From contig JANJXG010000006.1 in NCBI GenBank assembly GCA_024709145.1, forward strand, positions 102,550 through 146,410: DNA of 43,861 bases, given 5' to 3'. Origin of the DNA: Bacteroidales bacterium (GTDB lineage: Bacteria > Bacteroidota > Bacteroidia > Bacteroidales > F082). The notes beneath the pieces are model-generated. The model was not told the DNA's origin. It saw only the letters and a list, made by a program, of their open reading frames with translations, and searched no databases. Positions 41,967 to 43,861 of the stretch are shown piece after piece. The translations under genes and the position numbers were made by a program. How positions within the stretch are numbered: the first letter of the stretch is position 1; every line of letters begins with the position of its first letter.

Positions 41967-43309
41967 GTTGAAATCATTTTTTGTAATGGTTCAACTAACT
42001 GGTCAATATCTCCTGCACCCATCGTGAGTAAAAGTGCGGGTCTTATCTTTGCTATCTCTTCCAAAACCTCTTCTTTTGAGATCATACTTTTTTCCTTGTT
42101 TGGGCAAAGTTTTAACAAAGCATTGCTGTCAATACCGGTTATCGGAAGCTCCCTTGCCGGGTAGATTTCGAGCAGGATCAATGTGTCGAGTAGGCCGAGA
42201 CTTTCAGCAAATTCTTCCATGAAATCACGTGTTCTGCTGAAAAGATGGGGCTGGAAAATTCCAGTGACGGGTAAATCTGGAAATAGTTCTCTCACACCGC
42301 TGATAAAAGCCCTGAGCTCTTCGGGATGGTGTGCGTAATCATCGATAAAGATGTGTCGGTTGTTTCTGACCCGAATGTCAAATCTTCGCCAAACACCTGT
42401 GTAGGAGTTTAATGCATTGGCAATAACCTTTGGTGGTAAACCAACCTCAATGGATACTGCTGCTGCTGCCAATGCGTTTTCAATGTTGTGCCTGCCAGGT
42501 ACCTGCAGGGTAATGGTCATGGATTGGTTATGTTTTAATACCCAATCGAAACTAAACTGACCCTTTTCAACCTGGATATTTTCTGCACGGTGTGTTGAAC
42601 CTTCCTCAAAACCATAAGTGATCGTATCTGAAAGACCTTGCAGTGCCAAGCCATTGCGGTAAACTAATTTACCTCCTGTTTTTCGACCTGATGCGAATCT
42701 CACAAAGTTTTCCTTCAGTTGATCATGATGCTCGTAAACATCGAGATGATCGGCATCCATTGATGAAATGACAGCGATTTCGGGATGAAGTTTCAAAAAA
42801 CTACGGTCATATTCATCAGCTTCAACGACCATATAGGTGCTGCTTTGGTGCACGACCAGGTTACTTCCAAAATTGTTTGCAATGCCTCCGATAAAAGCAG
42901 TAACAGGAATTCCTGACTCATTAAGTACATGGGCAATCATGGAGGTGATTGTTGTTTTTCCGTGAGTTCCGGCCACGGCAATGGTAGGAAAAGACTGGGT
43001 GAGTAAACCCAATACTTCTGCTCTTTTTAAGAGTCGAAAGCCTTGTTGGCGGATGTATTGCAATTCATTCAGGTTTGCCGGAATGGCAGGAGTGAAAATC
43101 ACGAGATCAGGATTTGTCGGAATCATCCTGATATCATCGGTATAATGCACGTTAATCCCTTCTTCTTCGAGCTCGGTGGTGAGTTTTGTTCTTGTTTTAT
43201 CATAACCACTAACCAGGGCACCCTGAAGGTGGAAATACCTTGCCAAAGCACTCATCCCGATACCGCCGATACCCAGGAAATAAACCTGATGTCCCTTACC
43301 GTATTTCAT
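41960..43309 (-). CDS. murC: UDP-N-acetylmuramate--L-alanine ligase
   Basis: 449 aa, normal size. N-terminal Rossmann domain VYFLGIGGIGMSALARYF, ATP site AVAGTHGKTTITSMIAHVL, VEADEYDRSFLKLHPEIAVI, SMDADHLDVYEHHDQL and C-terminal IFIDDYAHHPEELRAFI and FQPHLFSRTRDFMEEFAESL. It adds L-alanine to UDP-MurNAc, the first step of the peptide stem. The gene overlaps murG and ftsQ, consistent with one long division/cell wall operon. Confidence 0.97.
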   Translation of the reverse strand: MKYGKGHQVYFLGIGGIGMSALARYFHLQGALVSGYDKTRTKLTTELEEEGINVHYTDDIRMIPTNPDLVIFTPAIPANLNELQYIRQQGFRLLKRAEVLGLLTQSFPTIAVAGTHGKTTITSMIAHVLNESGIPVTAFIGGIANNFGSNLVVHQSSTYMVVEADEYDRSFLKLHPEIAVISSMDADHLDVYEHHDQLKENFVRFASGRKTGGKLVYRNGLALQGLSDTITYGFEEGSTHRAENIQVEKGQFSFDWVLKHNQSMTITLQVPGRHNIENALAAAAVSIEVGLPPKVIANALNSYTGVWRRFDIRVRNNRHIFIDDYAHHPEELRAFISGVRELFPDLPVTGIFQPHLFSRTRDFMEEFAESLGLLDTLILLEIYPARELPITGIDSNALLKLCPNKEKSMISKEEVLEEIAKIRPALLLTMGAGDIDQLVEPLQKMISTW

Positions 43310-43861
43310 AGCCTGACCAGTTTAAAAATTTCATCGGCTATCAGTTTACCAGCATTTGGAAGTGACAGTTTTTTAGCTTCTTCAGCCATTGATTTCAGGC
43401 GTTCTTCGTTTGCAAGAAGTTGAATTCCTGTCGAAACAAGTTTGGAAACGGCTTCTTCATTTTTGATGAGGACAGCTGCTTTTTTGCTTTCGAGCCTGCG
43501 CGCATTGCTGGTTTGATGGTCCTCGGCAGCTGAAGGCAGCGGAACGAGGATAGATGCTTTACCGAGTACGCAGATCTCTGAAATCGACATCGCACCGGCT
43601 CTGGAAATAATCAGGTCGGCAAGGGCATAAGCCAGATCCATGCGATCAATGAAAGCTGTGACAATGATTTTGTGCGAAAAACCATGACCCTCAACCGAAG
43701 CTTTGGCCTGATTGTAAAAACTTTTACCTGTTTGCCAGATAAGTTGAAAAGGTTGATTCCCCAGAAGGTCGACATCTTTGAGAATGGCCTCATTGATGGC
43801 AAGAGCTCCCTGGCTTCCCCCTACGATCAACATGGTTTTTTGTTCAATATTAAGTCCAAAA
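43306..43861 (-). CDS. murG: UDP-N-acetylglucosamine--N-acetylmuramyl-(pentapeptide) transferase MurG, 3' part only
   Basis: The reading frame is open to the window edge, so the 5' part is cut off; 184 codons are visible. Visible residues begin FGLNIEQKTMLIVGGSQGAL, the start of the C-terminal GT-B domain, with LIWQTGKSFY, VTAFIDRMDLAYALADLII, SRAGAMSISEICVLGKASIL and VPLPSAAEDHQTSNARRLE, which forms the UDP-GlcNAc site. MurG converts lipid I to lipid II at the inner membrane. The stop overlaps murC by four bases. Confidence 0.95.
   Translation of the reverse strand, partial: FGLNIEQKTMLIVGGSQGALAINEAILKDVDLLGNQPFQLIWQTGKSFYNQAKASVEGHGFSHKIIVTAFIDRMDLAYALADLIISRAGAMSISEICVLGKASILVPLPSAAEDHQTSNARRLESKKAAVLIKNEEAVSKLVSTGIQLLANEERLKSMAEEAKKLSLPNAGKLIADEIFKLVRL

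Overview
The window comes from a member of the Bacteroidota, probably an anaerobic or facultative Bacteroidales/Marinilabiliales-like lineage; the taxon is inferred. Supporting traits are a sodium-pump methylmalonyl-CoA decarboxylase operon, a GldA gliding-type ABC ATPase, DUF5686 and OstA-like envelope proteins, a Bacteroidota-type FtsZ, and many upstream regions with the lineage's -7 promoter element TAnnTTTG instead of a sigma70 -10 box. Shine-Dalgarno sequences are mostly absent. It is a dense chromosomal segment; I see no tRNA, rRNA, CRISPR, insertion sequence or phage gene.

Layout. 1-3559 (minus): methylmalonyl-CoA epimerase, carboxyltransferase MmdA, a lamin-tail/OadG membrane subunit, a biotin carrier and the start of the OadB sodium pump, with a CRP/FNR-like palindrome over the promoter. 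3716-5236 (plus): a secreted seven-repeat FG-GAP propeller. 5266-8627 (minus): gatE-gatD, a tRNA-dependent amidotransferase pair regarded as archaeal; this is the most unexpected content. 8969-16171: envelope biogenesis (OstA/LptA-like, MlaD-like, amidase with SPOR-like tail, LptD) plus RidA. 16506-23085 (plus): an RND efflux operon (TolC, TetR, lipoprotein adaptor, pump). 23121-28846: deacetylase, phosphoglycerate mutase, PPP-type phosphatase, QueA, an alginate-export-like porin and phosphatidylserine synthase. 28876-34549 (minus): LptB, DUF5686 outer-membrane protein, AhpD-like protein, KdsD and GldA. 34921-37592 (plus): rplM-rpsI-rpsB-tsf. 37685-43861 (minus): YqeY and the 3' part of the division/cell-wall cluster (murG-murC-ftsQ-ftsA-ftsZ).

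Functional themes. The first operon would convert methylmalonyl-CoA to propionyl-CoA while exporting sodium (succinate-to-propionate metabolism). A large share of the rest builds the envelope: LPS transport (LptA-like, LptB, LptD), the Kdo precursor pathway (KdsD), phospholipid synthesis (PssA), peptidoglycan synthesis and hydrolysis, and division. GatDE would amidate Glu-tRNA(Gln). No unequivocally new multi-gene system is visible. The leads worth follow-up are bacterial GatDE, the LTD-OadG fusion with its palindromic operator, the propeller protein's unusual C-terminus, and two structured ribosomal-protein intergenic regions.
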